In this document: piece by piece, positions 19,222 to 28,339 of the stretch | Numbering within the stretch: the first letter of the stretch is position 1 | How the letters are laid out: the number at the start of each line of letters is the position of its first letter | Origin: Desmonostoc muscorum LEGE 12446 | Lineage (GTDB): Bacteria; Cyanobacteriota; Cyanobacteriia; Cyanobacteriales; Nostocaceae | Assembly (NCBI RefSeq): GCF_015207005.2 | Contig: NZ_JADEXS020000001.1 | Location: forward strand, 2,170,001 to 2,234,000 | Reading direction: 5' to 3' | DNA length: 64,000 nucleotides | Made by a program: the position numbers and the translations under genes | Notes under the pieces: generated by a model | What the model was told of the DNA's origin: nothing | The model's database searches: none | What the model saw: only the letters and a program-made list of their open reading frames with translations

Positions 19222-19314
19222 AAGAGTTTATTAATGCACCATTTTAAGCTTGCCACGCCACTATGCTCAGTAGCCATTTTGCAAAAGCCAGGTTAGAAAC
19301 ATAAAACGCCTATT

Positions 19315-20124
19315 CTATGCACCTTGCTGTGCAGCAATCTGGACAGCTTCTATATCAACGTTGAGGTGTTGAGCAATCTCTTCCATACTCATCCCTGTTT
19401 TTAGTAACAGAGGTACAGTAAGTTTTAACATTTCAGCCTCTCGTTCTTCTCGGCCTTCTTCTCGACCTTCGGCTTTCGCTTCCTGATAAACCCTTGTTTG
19501 CTCCAAAGTCAGTCCTAGCATAGCTTCAACTTCCTCTCTACTCAAATTAGAAAACTTATAAACGACGATTGTGGTGATGATGTCTAGTATTTCGTTTTTC
19601 GGCAGCGTGTCCGTTGACTCTAATTTTACCCGCTCAATCAATTGCTTTGCTTGCTCTGCCATCACTTGATCTGATGCTAGAGTCAACTGCATTAAGTTGA
19701 TGCCTATTGGCTGCTGATCAGTAGCGGCTAACTCATCTAAATAGATTCGCTGTACTTGGTCACTGTTGAGAAATATTCTATGAGTTTTTTGATCCCTTGG
19801 TTCCAAAGAGCGTGATGAAAAAATTACCACACAGAACCAGTCATCATATTGAGAACGATTCCGGTTCAGGTACATCAGCGACTCAGTAAATAACCGATGG
19901 TAGAGGGCTTCATCTCTTTGGAATTGAACTTCAGCAAAAAAGATTACTCTGGATGTTGCATCCTCTGGAGGTAAAAATACACCATCGATACGAAAAGCGG
20001 TTTCTTTGACTTCAAGTGATTCAAATCGATAGTTTTGCCCTTGAAGAGGAGGGCGATCGACTAGTTCAAAGAGTAAACCAGGAAAACGCTTAAAAATTTG
20101 ATAGTAAATGGAGTCTCGTTTCAC
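19315..20124 (-). CDS. Rpn-like family putative nuclease (DUF2887 type)
   Basis: A 269-residue protein of the PD-(D/E)XK transposase/Rpn-related group (recombination-promoting nuclease family), common and variable in cyanobacteria. The nuclease core is near the N-terminus: YRFESLEVKETAFRIDGVF with the catalytic Asp, then VIFFAEVQFQRD with Glu-x-Gln. The C-terminal part (about 205-269) is a charged helix (EGREEGREERE) followed by a short helical module, MEEIAQHLNVDIEAV, that resembles a helix-turn-helix. The ATG at 20124 gives MKRDSIYYQIFKRFPGLLFEL, the usual beginning. It is convergent with the nuclease-NACHT gene. Function in the cell is unknown. Confidence 0.88.
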   Translation of the reverse strand: MKRDSIYYQIFKRFPGLLFELVDRPPLQGQNYRFESLEVKETAFRIDGVFLPPEDATSRVIFFAEVQFQRDEALYHRLFTESLMYLNRNRSQYDDWFCVVIFSSRSLEPRDQKTHRIFLNSDQVQRIYLDELAATDQQPIGINLMQLTLASDQVMAEQAKQLIERVKLESTDTLPKNEILDIITTIVVYKFSNLSREEVEAMLGLTLEQTRVYQEAKAEGREEGREEREAEMLKLTVPLLLKTGMSMEEIAQHLNVDIEAVQIAAQQGA

Positions 20125-20419
20125 TACTTCATCCTAAAATTCTCTGGTTATGCGACGCCGAATAGCCCGTCGTAGACATCGCGGATTACAACCAACCAAG
20201 CCACAAAAATTAATCCCAACTTTGCCAAAGCATACACTAATGGAGGTGTTGGTATAACTGGTTGCTAAATAAGTGCGATGTCTATGGCGGGCGTTCGCGT
20301 AGCGTCTCGAAGAGAAGCCATCGCAACTTCAACTTTTCGTTCGCTGATTTCGAGCGGGTAGGGTTTATGTTTATTTAAAGAGAGAAATTAAATCCTAGAA
20401 ACGATACGAAAAAGTAGCT
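20125..20419. other. intergenic region with GCGATG-type dispersed repeat
   Basis: Holds two copies, in opposite orientation, of a dispersed element with GCGATGTCTA-type sequence (about 20155-20185 and 20276-20326), the second including GGCGTTCGCGTAGCGTCTCG. The last 30 bases contain AAAGAGAGAAA before the PucC-family gene. Confidence 0.5.
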
Positions 20420-21853
20420 ATGGCAAGCGGTGAAGTATTTGATACCAAAACAAAACCCCAATCTGTGCCAAGAGTCAACTTGCTGACCATGTTCCGGCTG
20501 GGCTTATTTCAAATGGGGTTGAGCATGATGTCAATTTTGACTCTGGGAGTACTCAACAGAGTCATGATTCAAGAAATAGCAATTCCTGCAACGTTGGTAT
20601 CAGTAATTCTAGCACTGCCTTTATTTGTTGCTCCTTCCCGGATCTGGTTCGGGCAGATTTCAGATGCCAAGCCGTTATGGGGTTATCACCGCACAGCTTA
20701 TGTTTGGGTGGGGGCGGCAATATTTGCGATCGCCGCATTTTTAGCTGTAAAAGTAATGTGGCAGCTCAATCTGACTGGAAATAGTGCAGACGGCTGGGTA
20801 TGGACAACCCAAACAATTGGCTGGACAGCACTTTTAGCTTTGATTTTTGCTGTCTACGGTCTAGGAATTTGTGCTAGCGGTACTGCTTTTGCTGCTTTGT
20901 TGGTGGATATATCTGAAGAAGATAACCGTTCTAAAGTAGTCGGTGTTGTTTGGTCAATGCTGATGGTGGGAATTATTGTTGGGGCGATTATCAGTTCCAA
21001 GTTACTAGAGGCGTTAACAGTAGGCGCTTCTCTAGAAACGTTACAGGCATCCGTCAACAGACTATTTACTATCATCCCAGCAATTGTATTTGGGTTAGCG
21101 ATCGCCGCAACATTGGGTGTGGAAAAAAAATACTCCCAATACTTAAACCGTTCTACGGTGGAACAGCGAGAAGACAGCATTACTCTGGGCAATGCTTGGA
21201 AAATCTTGACGGCTAGTCCGCAAACAGGTTTGTTTTTCACCTTTTTATTCGTGATGACTATCTGCTTGTTCATGCAAGACCCAATTTTGGAACCTTACGC
21301 CGGTCAAGTATTTAAGATGCCCCTCGCTGAAAGCACTAAACTAAATGCTTTTTACGGAACAGGTATACTGATTGCCTACGGTGTCACTGGCTTTTTCGTT
21401 GTGCCACGTTTGGGTAAGCGCAGAACTGCACGCCTGGGCTGTGTTTTAGTGGCATTCGCCGCCGGGTTGTTAGCTATATCGGGATTTTCTGCTAATCCAG
21501 CCTTCCTGAAATTAGGTTTAGTTTTGTTTGGTTTGGCCGCGGGTTTCTTAACCACAGCAGCAATTAGTTTGATGTTGGATCTCACAGCAGCCGAAGCCGC
21601 AGGTACGTTTATTGGGGCGTGGGGGCTAGCGCAGTCCCTATCCAGGGGATTAGCGGTGGTTATCGGCGGTACATTATTGGATTTGGGGCGCAAACTTCTA
21701 CCCAACTTAGTTTTAGCCTATGGACTAGTATTTGCCTTAGAAGCTGTGGGAATGGTGCTGTCGATTTGGTTTCTCAACCGAGTGAATGTGGCGGAATTTC
21801 AAACAAATACCAAACAAGCGATCACTTCTGTTTTACAAAGTGATTTAGACTAA
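20420..21853 (+). CDS. PucC/BCD-family MFS transporter
   Basis: A 477-residue, 12-helix major facilitator protein of the bacteriochlorophyll delivery (BCD, PucC/LhaA) family. In purple bacteria PucC helps assemble light-harvesting complexes; cyanobacterial members are thought to move or deliver chlorophyll or another pigment in membranes. Family signature regions are FRLGLFQMGLSMMSILTLGV (about 25-44) and LPLFVAPSRIWFGQISDAKP. The ATG at 20420 gives MASGEVFDTKTKPQ. A phosphatase gene follows 74 bases later on the same strand. Exact substrate cannot be read from sequence. Confidence 0.9.
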   Translation: MASGEVFDTKTKPQSVPRVNLLTMFRLGLFQMGLSMMSILTLGVLNRVMIQEIAIPATLVSVILALPLFVAPSRIWFGQISDAKPLWGYHRTAYVWVGAAIFAIAAFLAVKVMWQLNLTGNSADGWVWTTQTIGWTALLALIFAVYGLGICASGTAFAALLVDISEEDNRSKVVGVVWSMLMVGIIVGAIISSKLLEALTVGASLETLQASVNRLFTIIPAIVFGLAIAATLGVEKKYSQYLNRSTVEQREDSITLGNAWKILTASPQTGLFFTFLFVMTICLFMQDPILEPYAGQVFKMPLAESTKLNAFYGTGILIAYGVTGFFVVPRLGKRRTARLGCVLVAFAAGLLAISGFSANPAFLKLGLVLFGLAAGFLTTAAISLMLDLTAAEAAGTFIGAWGLAQSLSRGLAVVIGGTLLDLGRKLLPNLVLAYGLVFALEAVGMVLSIWFLNRVNVAEFQTNTKQAITSVLQSDLD

Positions 21854-21927
21854 AGTGAAAACTTCACCAGCCAAAACCCGAATCTACCAATCTTGGCTCA
21901 ACAGAGCCTTTGCGCGAGAATTAATCA

Positions 21928-22734
21928 ATGAATGATTTTTGGACAACAATTCTTGATTTTGCCCAAACAACCACTACCAGGGTGGGTAAGCAGCTAATGC
22001 AAGATTTTGGGCAAGTACAGGCTTCGCAAAAAGCCGATGGCACTTTGGTAACCCAAGCTGATAAATGGGCAGATCAGGAAATTCGGGATGCGATCGCTTC
22101 TAATTTCTCTGGCTACGGTATTTTGAGCGAAGAAAGCGAACGCTCTTTTCCCGGTACTGAGTGGTGCTGGGTAATTGACCCTCTTGATGGTACAACCAAC
22201 TTCACACGCGGTATTCCCATCTGGTCGATTTCTCTGGGTTTACTGTATCAAGGCACTCCAATTTTTGGTTATGTTTACGCACCACCCCTGAATCAAGCTT
22301 TTCATGGTTTTTGGCCGGGTTCATCTGGGATAACCACACCAACTGGAGCATTTCTCAACCATCATCCCATCCACACCAGTAGTGATAGTCCCAGCAACAA
22401 TCATTTTTTTAACCTCTGTTCCCGCAGCACGGCAATTATCCGCAACGGCTTTCCCTGCAAAATTCGGATGTTGGGTGTGGCTAGCTATAACTTTTTGACA
22501 GTTGCTACTGGGGCGACTCTGGGCGGAATTGAAGCGACACCAAAAGTTTGGGATTTAGCAGGGGCTTGGGTAATTGTCCAGGCTGCTGGGGGGGTTTGGT
22601 CATCACTGAATTCTGAACCATTTCCTTTATCAGCGGGTGAAGATTATAGCGATCGCTCTTTTCCCACCCTCGTGGTTAGTCGCCCAGAGTTAGTTCCGAT
22701 ATTTGAACCTTTTCTCGAAGGCGTAAAAATTTAA
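21928..22734 (+). CDS. inositol monophosphatase family protein
   Basis: A 268-residue Mg-dependent, Li-sensitive-type phosphatase (IMPase/FBPase/CysQ superfamily). The metal and substrate motifs are complete: GILSEESER (Glu ligands, about 63-71), WVIDPLDGTTNFTRG (about 81-95) and the C-terminal EATPKVWDLAGAWVIV. The substrate may be inositol phosphate, histidinol phosphate or another sugar phosphate; the sequence alone does not decide. It sits downstream of the PucC-family gene and may be cotranscribed. A 30-base hairpin follows the stop codon. Confidence 0.92.
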   Translation: MNDFWTTILDFAQTTTTRVGKQLMQDFGQVQASQKADGTLVTQADKWADQEIRDAIASNFSGYGILSEESERSFPGTEWCWVIDPLDGTTNFTRGIPIWSISLGLLYQGTPIFGYVYAPPLNQAFHGFWPGSSGITTPTGAFLNHHPIHTSSDSPSNNHFFNLCSRSTAIIRNGFPCKIRMLGVASYNFLTVATGATLGGIEATPKVWDLAGAWVIVQAAGGVWSSLNSEPFPLSAGEDYSDRSFPTLVVSRPELVPIFEPFLEGVKI

Positions 22735-23043
22735 AGTGCTAATTGGCTGCCTAGAAAGAAAACTCTTTAGGCAGCATCCCTTGAATAAAATAAAACAAAA
22801 TGAAACCACTGACAAAGAACGGTTTCAGTATAATTAAAAATCCCGTCCATCATTTGGCAAGTGACAGTAACAGTATAAATGGTAATTTGCAATGTGTTGG
22901 GGCTTCCCTTACACTGGGTCACTGACTATAGCAAAGTGCCCAGTACCTAGTGCTTAGTGCTGAGTATAAACTCAGTTACTTCATTGCTCTCTTGCAATTA
23001 ACACTGTCCTAACCCATGTGACTACAACGACATATAAAACTTT
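22735..23043. other. intergenic region with hairpin at 22746-22775
   Basis: About 309 bases. Just after the phosphatase gene, GCTGCCTA (22746) pairs with TAGGCAGC (ends 22775) to form an 8-bp stem with a 14-base loop, a possible terminator without a T run. The rest shows a CAGTACCTAGTGCTTAGTGC short repeat (about 22950) and nothing else. Confidence 0.5.
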
Positions 23044-23586
23044 ATGTTGTCTAATCTAGATTTGATTCGAGAGTTTATCCAAAACTCTATCCACAAAAAA
23101 GACATTTTGTTATCAAACCCTTCTTTAACAGCGCAAACAGTTTATAAAACTAACCAACTGACTGCAAAATCTGAAGGTCTGATTGCGATCGCACAAATAT
23201 CTAACACACCATGTCAATTCTCGATTTCTCCAAACTCATCCCATTGGGAATTGATCAATCAGGCATTAGCAGAATATAGTTATATCCTCAAGGGAGAAAT
23301 CGATAGTCGGGGTTTCTATCAGTATCAATACTGCGAAATTCCCAAAGGCTATGAGATGCAGTGTACTAAATCTGTGCTGCTATGGCGGGCTTGGTGGAAA
23401 TATCGCAAGTATACCTTAAGGCCAGGTATTCCCTTGGAACTTTTGATTAGGACGCGAGATTCATGGTATCCAATTAGAGATTTAATTATTAGTGATGGAC
23501 TTCTTTATATCAAAACCTTAGGAAGCGAGATAGCACTTGACTCAAATGATCTGGTTACTTGGTTAAAAAAAATTGAAGTGAGTTAA
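23044..23586 (+). CDS. hypothetical protein
   Basis: A 180-residue soluble protein without a recognised domain. It begins MLSNLDLIREFIQ and shows a central run WHE-LIN-type helices, then a YQYQYCEIPKGYEMQ strand region, a basic/aromatic helix (LLWRAWWKYRKYTLRPG, about 113-129), and an acidic C-terminus. There is no signal peptide or membrane helix. A HIP1 site inside the gene and typical codon use point to a resident gene. It lies alone between a phosphatase gene and a dehydrogenase gene. I do not recognise the family. Confidence 0.7.
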   Translation: MLSNLDLIREFIQNSIHKKDILLSNPSLTAQTVYKTNQLTAKSEGLIAIAQISNTPCQFSISPNSSHWELINQALAEYSYILKGEIDSRGFYQYQYCEIPKGYEMQCTKSVLLWRAWWKYRKYTLRPGIPLELLIRTRDSWYPIRDLIISDGLLYIKTLGSEIALDSNDLVTWLKKIEVS

Positions 23587-24146
23587 ACGATTTTGGATTT
23601 TAGATTTTGGATTATTTCTGTTTTAGGAAATAAAGGGAGTAGTACCGCCGTGAAGTTAAAAGTCAAAAGTTAAAAGTCAAAAGTATTAAGGAATGGGCTT
23701 TTTAGCGGGTGGTGCATCGCCAGTGCTGTAATTTCTGATTCAAAAGCTGCTTTTGCGACTTCAAAAGCAGCTTTTGCGACTCGTAAATTAAATTATTCTG
23801 GACAATTTAGGCAATTTTATACGCATTTTTGCTGTAAGGAACTTCCAAATAAAAAAATATTCACCCACAATAGTAGTCTGTCAACTTAGTTTTGTTAGAT
23901 AAATAAACGAACCACAAAGGGCGCAAAGAACGCAAAGAAAGAGAAAAACAAGAGACTCAAAATCATCTTGACAGACTAATAGCCGCTTTTAGCGATCAAT
24001 TGTTGCAATCATTTTTCAAATCGGTATTAAAAGCCAGAAGCTTATTGTGCTGCTTCTAGCTTTATATTTCATCCTGGAGAAGTTGTTATACTATATACCG
24101 ATTGATCCGGCGCATACTACCTTTTTTTATTACCCCTGAAACAGTA
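23587..24146. repeat. repeat-rich intergenic region
   Basis: About 560 bases without a gene. Contents: an AAAAGTCAAAAGTT tandem repeat (about 23655-23685); two 21-bp direct units with a TCAAAAGC-GCTTTTG palindromic core (23740-23781); a single end of the AGGGACTTCCA repeat family (about 23834-23866); and a CGCAAAGAACGCAAAG repeat (about 23921-23940). A GGAGA at about 24075 precedes the alternative TTG start of the dehydrogenase. Confidence 0.75.
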
Positions 24147-25103
24147 ATGAAAGGACTTTGGCTCGAAAACAACCAATTGCAACTACGCACAGATATTCCC
24201 ATTCCTGAGCCGCCACCGGGAGAAGCTTTGGTGCGCGTCTTGCGTGCGGGTATTTGTAACACTGACCTAGAATTACTCAGAGGCTACTATCCTTATACTG
24301 GTATTTTAGGTCATGAATTTGTCGGCGTTGTCGAACAAGGGCCAGAACACTTAGTTAACCAACGTGTAGTTGGAGAAATCAACGCTGTCTGTGGTCATTG
24401 TCGTTTTTGCCGCAGCGGACAACCGACTCACTGCGAAAACCGCACTGTTCTTGGAATTGTTAACCGCCACGGGGCTTTTGCTGAGTATCTCTCCTTGCCA
24501 GTGGAGAACCTACATTTAGTACCTGATAATGTGCCAACAGAAGTAGCAACTTTTACTGAACCTGTAGCAGCAGCTCTGGAAATTCAGCAACAAGTGCCGT
24601 TGCATCCAAATAATCGGGTGCTAGTGGTTGGAGATGGCAAACTAGGGCAGTTAGTAGCGCAGACACTAGCCTTAACAGGCTGTGAACTCTTAGTTGTAGG
24701 GCGTCATCAAGACAAACTTGCTAACTTAGAGGTACGGGGAATTAAAACGGGTCTCGCTAATGCTGTCACAGATGGATATTTTGATATTTCAGTAGAGTGT
24801 ACTGGCAATCCAGAAGGATTTGCGATCGCCCGTCGTGCCCTACGTCCCCGTGGCACATTAGTACTTAAAAGTACCTATGCTGGCAACCTCAGCCTTGATG
24901 CTTCTTCTTTAGTAGTGGATGAAATCACCCTCATCGGCTCTCGTTGCGGTCCCTTTGCTCCAGCACTCCAGTTGCTAGCCAATAAACAAGTGGACGTACA
25001 ACCCCTAATTCACGCCAGCTACCCGCTAATTGAAGGGCTTGCGGCTTTTGAACAAGCTCAGAGTCGCGGTGTTTTGAAGGTTTTGTTAGAAATTAGTCAG
25101 TAG
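24147..25103 (+). CDS. zinc-dependent alcohol dehydrogenase (MDR family)
   Basis: A 318-residue medium-chain dehydrogenase/reductase. The catalytic zinc region is present (AGICNTDLELLRGYYP, then GHEFVG with His-Glu), as is the structural zinc lobe with four cysteines (CGHCRFCRSGQPTHC), and the NAD(P)-binding stretch VLVVGDGKLGQLVAQ. The substrate is unknown; relatives include threonine or polyol dehydrogenase-like enzymes. ATG 24147 (MKGLWLENNQ) was chosen because family members start there; an in-frame TTG at 24102 with an upstream GGAGA would add 15 residues (MIRRILPFFITPETV). The gene is monocistronic. Confidence 0.9.
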   Translation: MKGLWLENNQLQLRTDIPIPEPPPGEALVRVLRAGICNTDLELLRGYYPYTGILGHEFVGVVEQGPEHLVNQRVVGEINAVCGHCRFCRSGQPTHCENRTVLGIVNRHGAFAEYLSLPVENLHLVPDNVPTEVATFTEPVAAALEIQQQVPLHPNNRVLVVGDGKLGQLVAQTLALTGCELLVVGRHQDKLANLEVRGIKTGLANAVTDGYFDISVECTGNPEGFAIARRALRPRGTLVLKSTYAGNLSLDASSLVVDEITLIGSRCGPFAPALQLLANKQVDVQPLIHASYPLIEGLAAFEQAQSRGVLKVLLEISQ

Positions 25104-25169
25104 TCATTTGTCATTTGTCATTGGTTATTTCTCCCCAGTCCCCAATCCCCAATCCCCAATCCCCAATCC

Positions 25170-25457
25170 CTAGTAAAGATAAGGATTCGTCTTCGGTTGA
25201 TAGTCAGAACAATCAATTGCTTCTTCTGTGTTGGCAATAGATGGGCGGACAGTGCATTTAAGTCGGTAATTGTCGGTAAAATATTGGCAACCAGTACAGG
25301 GGATTTGATGCATTTGCTTGGCTGTAGTCACACTATCTCGCGCCACCGCCCAAAGATTCAAAATAGCCAGAATAATTACAGTCCAAGCAACGACAAAGCA
25401 AATCGGGACTAATAAAGGTTGAATTCCATGAATGAGGAAATAGATTACTTCTAGCAC
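25170..25457 (-). CDS. small membrane protein with four conserved cysteines
   Basis: A 95-residue protein conserved, as far as I recall, across cyanobacteria. One long hydrophobic segment, or two closely spaced helices, covers about residues 5-40. The cytosolic or lumenal tail carries PCTGCQYFTDNYRLKC and, after a short spacer, AIDCSDYQP: four cysteines arranged CxxC-x10-C-x15-C. These could bind a metal or iron-sulfur cluster, but that is inference. It is downstream of chlG on the same strand, 173 bases away with repeats in between. Confidence 0.75.
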   Translation of the reverse strand: MLEVIYFLIHGIQPLLVPICFVVAWTVIILAILNLWAVARDSVTTAKQMHQIPCTGCQYFTDNYRLKCTVRPSIANTEEAIDCSDYQPKTNPYLY

Positions 25458-25630
25458 GGCATTTCCTGATACAACTTAGGAGTTAGAAGTATATTACCTC
25501 CTAACTCCTAATTCTTTACTTCTCACTATAGAAGTATAAGTTTATTTGTTGAGTGCTTAGGGAGTGGGGAGTCGGGAGATGGTAAGAATAATAACTCTTA
25601 ACTCCTCACTCGCAACTGGGCACTGTTTTC

Positions 25631-26677
25631 TTAAATGCCAGCGTGACCGAGCGCTAAACCAACAACGAGCATTCCCAGAACTAGAAACGGTTGGGCACTG
25701 GCTTGGTATTTAACATCATTAGCCACAGGATCGCGCAGGAAATACATATTCTGTAAGGTGATTTGCGGGATGATTAACAACAGAAGTATTCCTGCATACA
25801 AATTCTCATGGATGTAGAGGAGATAAGCAGCAATCAATCCTTGAAATACATCTATTGTCAGTACACAAATCCAGGCGGCGGTGGTGATGCCAAACATGAC
25901 GGGTAGTGAATTTAACCCTAGCTGGCGATCGCCTTCTACACTTTTGAAGTCGTTGACAATGGCAATACCCAATCCAGCTAAGCTGTAGAACATTGTCAAA
26001 ATCACAACTGTAGAATTGAGTTCACCAAACAAAGCGTGTCCTGTAGACCAAGGTAGGGTAATATAGCTTGCACCCAAGGCGTAGCTACCCAGCCAGCCGT
26101 TTTGCTTGAGTTTCAGGGGAGGCGCAGAATAAATATAGGCGATGAAAGAACCGATAATGGCGATCGCTGTGATTGTGGGGAATTCATGACCAGCCCAGAC
26201 ATCGAGCAAAAATGACAACCCAATACCAGCAATTAGTAATACCCATATCTGCGTAATTACCTGGGTGAGAGAAATTGCTCCAGAGGGTATAGGGCGATAA
26301 GGTTCATTGATGGCATCGATTTCGCGATCGTAGTAATCATTGAGGATTTGGGTATAACCTGTCATCAATGGCCCAGCCAGGAACATACAGGCTGCTACCT
26401 TCAACACATTTTCTACTGTCCAGGTATAGTTACCAGAAGAAGCCGCACCACAGACTACGCCCCAAATTAGGGGAATCCAAGTGATGGGCTTCATCAGTTG
26501 CAAACGGATTTTCCAAATCGAAGTTTCTCCTGGTGATGCGCCTTTCATCCCTAGCAATTGCCGAGTTTTAGCAGTGCGATCGCCAGTTACTATTGCTTCC
26601 TCGCTGGGATTATTTGCCACTGAGTCTAATGCTTCAGCCGATTTGGAATCTGGAGTAATGGGAGTTAATTCTGACAT
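25631..26677 (-). CDS. chlG: chlorophyll synthase ChlG
   Basis: ChlG attaches the phytyl (or geranylgeranyl) chain to chlorophyllide, the last step of chlorophyll a synthesis. The 348-residue membrane protein belongs to the UbiA prenyltransferase family; the Asp-rich motif NDYYDREIDAINEPYRPIPS is intact (about residues 112-131), a second motif DFKSVEGDRQLGLNSLPV is present, and about nine membrane helices follow a soluble N-terminal extension of 60 residues. The ATG at 26677 is the natural start. The next gene upstream on the same strand is a Get3/ArsA-like ATPase, separated by about 190 bases of repeats. Confidence 0.96.
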   Translation of the reverse strand: MSELTPITPDSKSAEALDSVANNPSEEAIVTGDRTAKTRQLLGMKGASPGETSIWKIRLQLMKPITWIPLIWGVVCGAASSGNYTWTVENVLKVAACMFLAGPLMTGYTQILNDYYDREIDAINEPYRPIPSGAISLTQVITQIWVLLIAGIGLSFLLDVWAGHEFPTITAIAIIGSFIAYIYSAPPLKLKQNGWLGSYALGASYITLPWSTGHALFGELNSTVVILTMFYSLAGLGIAIVNDFKSVEGDRQLGLNSLPVMFGITTAAWICVLTIDVFQGLIAAYLLYIHENLYAGILLLLIIPQITLQNMYFLRDPVANDVKYQASAQPFLVLGMLVVGLALGHAGI

Positions 26678-26696
26678 AATTCTTACTTATTAATAG

Positions 26697-26864
26697 GGCA
26701 TTGGGGATTGGGTACTGGGTATTGGGTATTGGGCATCCCTTCGGCTTCTCTACGAGACGCACTCGCGTTCGCTCAGGGCAAGTGGGCATTGGGCATTGGT
26801 TATTAACTTTCTTCCCTATTCCCCAGTCCCTATTCCCTAGTCCCCATTCCCCATTCCCGATACC
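26697..26864. repeat. GGGTATTGGG / CCCCAGTCCC inverted low-complexity pair
   Basis: G-rich block (about 26697-26737), then the dispersed GAGACGCACTCGCGTTCG element (26739-26775), a second G-rich piece, and a C-rich complementary block (about 26815-26855). Same architecture as 8127-8250, separating the ATPase gene from chlG. Confidence 0.8.
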
Positions 26865-27965
26865 TTAAAACGAAATTATCAAATAACTATTCTGAAACTT
26901 TGCTCCAGCAATGGGTTTACCACTTAGGGCTGGGGGTAGGGAAATATTCCGCCGCTGGTCTCCTGCTTCTACCGTGACTTCTGGCCCATACTGGGTGAGT
27001 TTGACTTGTTTTTTGTCAAATCCTGGTAAGAATAACCGTACCTGACGATTGTGGATATCGATTTCAATTGGTTTGGGAGCCTGTGCTGCTTGGGCTTCAA
27101 AGTTGGGTAGGGCGTCTATGAGTATTTGCCAGTCACCTGTTGGGGAGTCAGGAATGACGCTCACAGGTAATGGTATAAATTCCTCTGATAGGTTGACGTT
27201 GATCTCGGAAGATACAAGGAGAACACCACCAACAGTTAAACCAATTTGCTGAGCGCTACCCCACAAATAACGGGTACTTGCCACTTCAATGGGGTCTTGT
27301 GTCGTCACCAAAAAAGCAGCAACACGCTTGGGATCGGTAAGAGCGGCTCTCCCTTTGTCTAAGAAATTATTGACTTGGTTAGTGGGAGCTGCAAAGTTGT
27401 CTGCTGTCCAATTGACGTTGAAAAAGCTGCTAATTAGTGGCTGAATCAAAGGCGATTCAACAATTGTCTTGCCTAAGTCGGAGTTAACAAACAATTGCCG
27501 GAATCGCCGGACATACCAACTCAGAGACTCTGGTAATCCCAGCATCCGCAGGGTTAAAGAGTCACCCGTGCCATCGTAAACGATCGCATCATATTTGCCA
27601 CTGGCATCATATTCGCGGATAGCATTCAGGGCAAGGGCGCTGTCCATCCCCGGCAATACTACCAATTCTTGACCAAAAACGTCTTTGAATATGGGGGTGC
27701 GGAGGTATTGCGCCTCAAGTTTCTTTGCTTCTTCCCAGTTGCTTTCTAGTAGTACAGATGCTTGAAACTGTACTGCTTGCAAATTTGGTGCGATTTCCTG
27801 AGGTTCAGAACCAATGGGAGTACCTAGCAGGATTGGCAGTGCTGGTTCTGCTAGTCCTGCTAAAAGTACGCGTTTGCCTTGGCTTGCCAATAATTTGGCG
27901 GCGGCGATCGCAATTTTGGTACGAGCGATGCCGCCTTTGCCCAAAAATGTCAATATTAGAGCCAT
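26865..27965 (-). CDS. Get3/ArsA-like P-loop ATPase with degenerate P-loop
   Basis: A 366-residue protein of the anion-transporting ATPase (ArsA/Get3) family, which in eukaryotes targets tail-anchored membrane proteins. N-terminal FLGKGGIARTKIAIAAAK (about 6-23) is the deviant Walker A region; the usual GKGGVGKT(S/T) reads GKGGIARTK, so the second Lys is Arg. YDAIVYDGTGDSLTLRM is the switch II-like segment. The C-terminal 80 residues (IHNRQVRLFLPGFDKKQVKL and following) resemble the HSP20-like domain found at the end of many ArsA-type proteins. ATG 27965 was chosen (MALILTFLGKGG); an in-frame TTG at 28019 would add 18 residues before the P-loop. It lies next to chlG and petP on the same strand, suggesting a role in membrane-protein or pigment-protein biogenesis. 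Confidence 0.87.
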   Translation of the reverse strand: MALILTFLGKGGIARTKIAIAAAKLLASQGKRVLLAGLAEPALPILLGTPIGSEPQEIAPNLQAVQFQASVLLESNWEEAKKLEAQYLRTPIFKDVFGQELVVLPGMDSALALNAIREYDASGKYDAIVYDGTGDSLTLRMLGLPESLSWYVRRFRQLFVNSDLGKTIVESPLIQPLISSFFNVNWTADNFAAPTNQVNNFLDKGRAALTDPKRVAAFLVTTQDPIEVASTRYLWGSAQQIGLTVGGVLLVSSEINVNLSEEFIPLPVSVIPDSPTGDWQILIDALPNFEAQAAQAPKPIEIDIHNRQVRLFLPGFDKKQVKLTQYGPEVTVEAGDQRRNISLPPALSGKPIAGAKFQNSYLIISF

Positions 27966-28083
27966 TACTTGATTCCCAATTACCGCCGGTGTTTTCAACT
28001 CCAACTTAGCACTCAACAAAGACTCTCAGCTTGGGCTGTCAACTTCAGATTCAACAGAAAAATCCCGATGTGAGTTCTTTCTC

Positions 28084-28275
28084 CTACACAGGTTTAATTT
28101 CATCTTCAAAAAACCAAGTCGAAGAATTATCCTCAAACAGCACCACTACACCGATTCCCATACCATCGGTGACTTTGTAGCCTTGGATAACACCGACTTG
28201 TCCTAGTTTTTTCGCAATGGGAGAAGAAACGCGATCGCGCAAACGATAGACTTTAACCTTTTGTCCGATTTCCAT
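28084..28275 (-). CDS. petP: cytochrome b6f subunit PetP (DUF2862)
   Basis: A 63-residue protein matching the DUF2862/PetP family: MEIGQKVKVYRLRDRVS at the start, a central GVIQGYKVTDGMGIGVVVLF with an SH3-like barrel pattern, and the STWFFEDEIKPV ending. In Synechocystis, PetP binds the cytochrome b6f complex and tunes linear electron flow. The full expected length is present. It lies 118 bases upstream of the Get3-like gene on the same strand and may share a transcript with it. Confidence 0.9.
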   Translation of the reverse strand: MEIGQKVKVYRLRDRVSSPIAKKLGQVGVIQGYKVTDGMGIGVVVLFEDNSSTWFFEDEIKPV

Positions 28276-28339
28276 GCCTGATTACAATTCAGATAAACCA
28301 AGTCTCAGTTTAGCTGAATCCGTGACTCAGCTTTCATAA

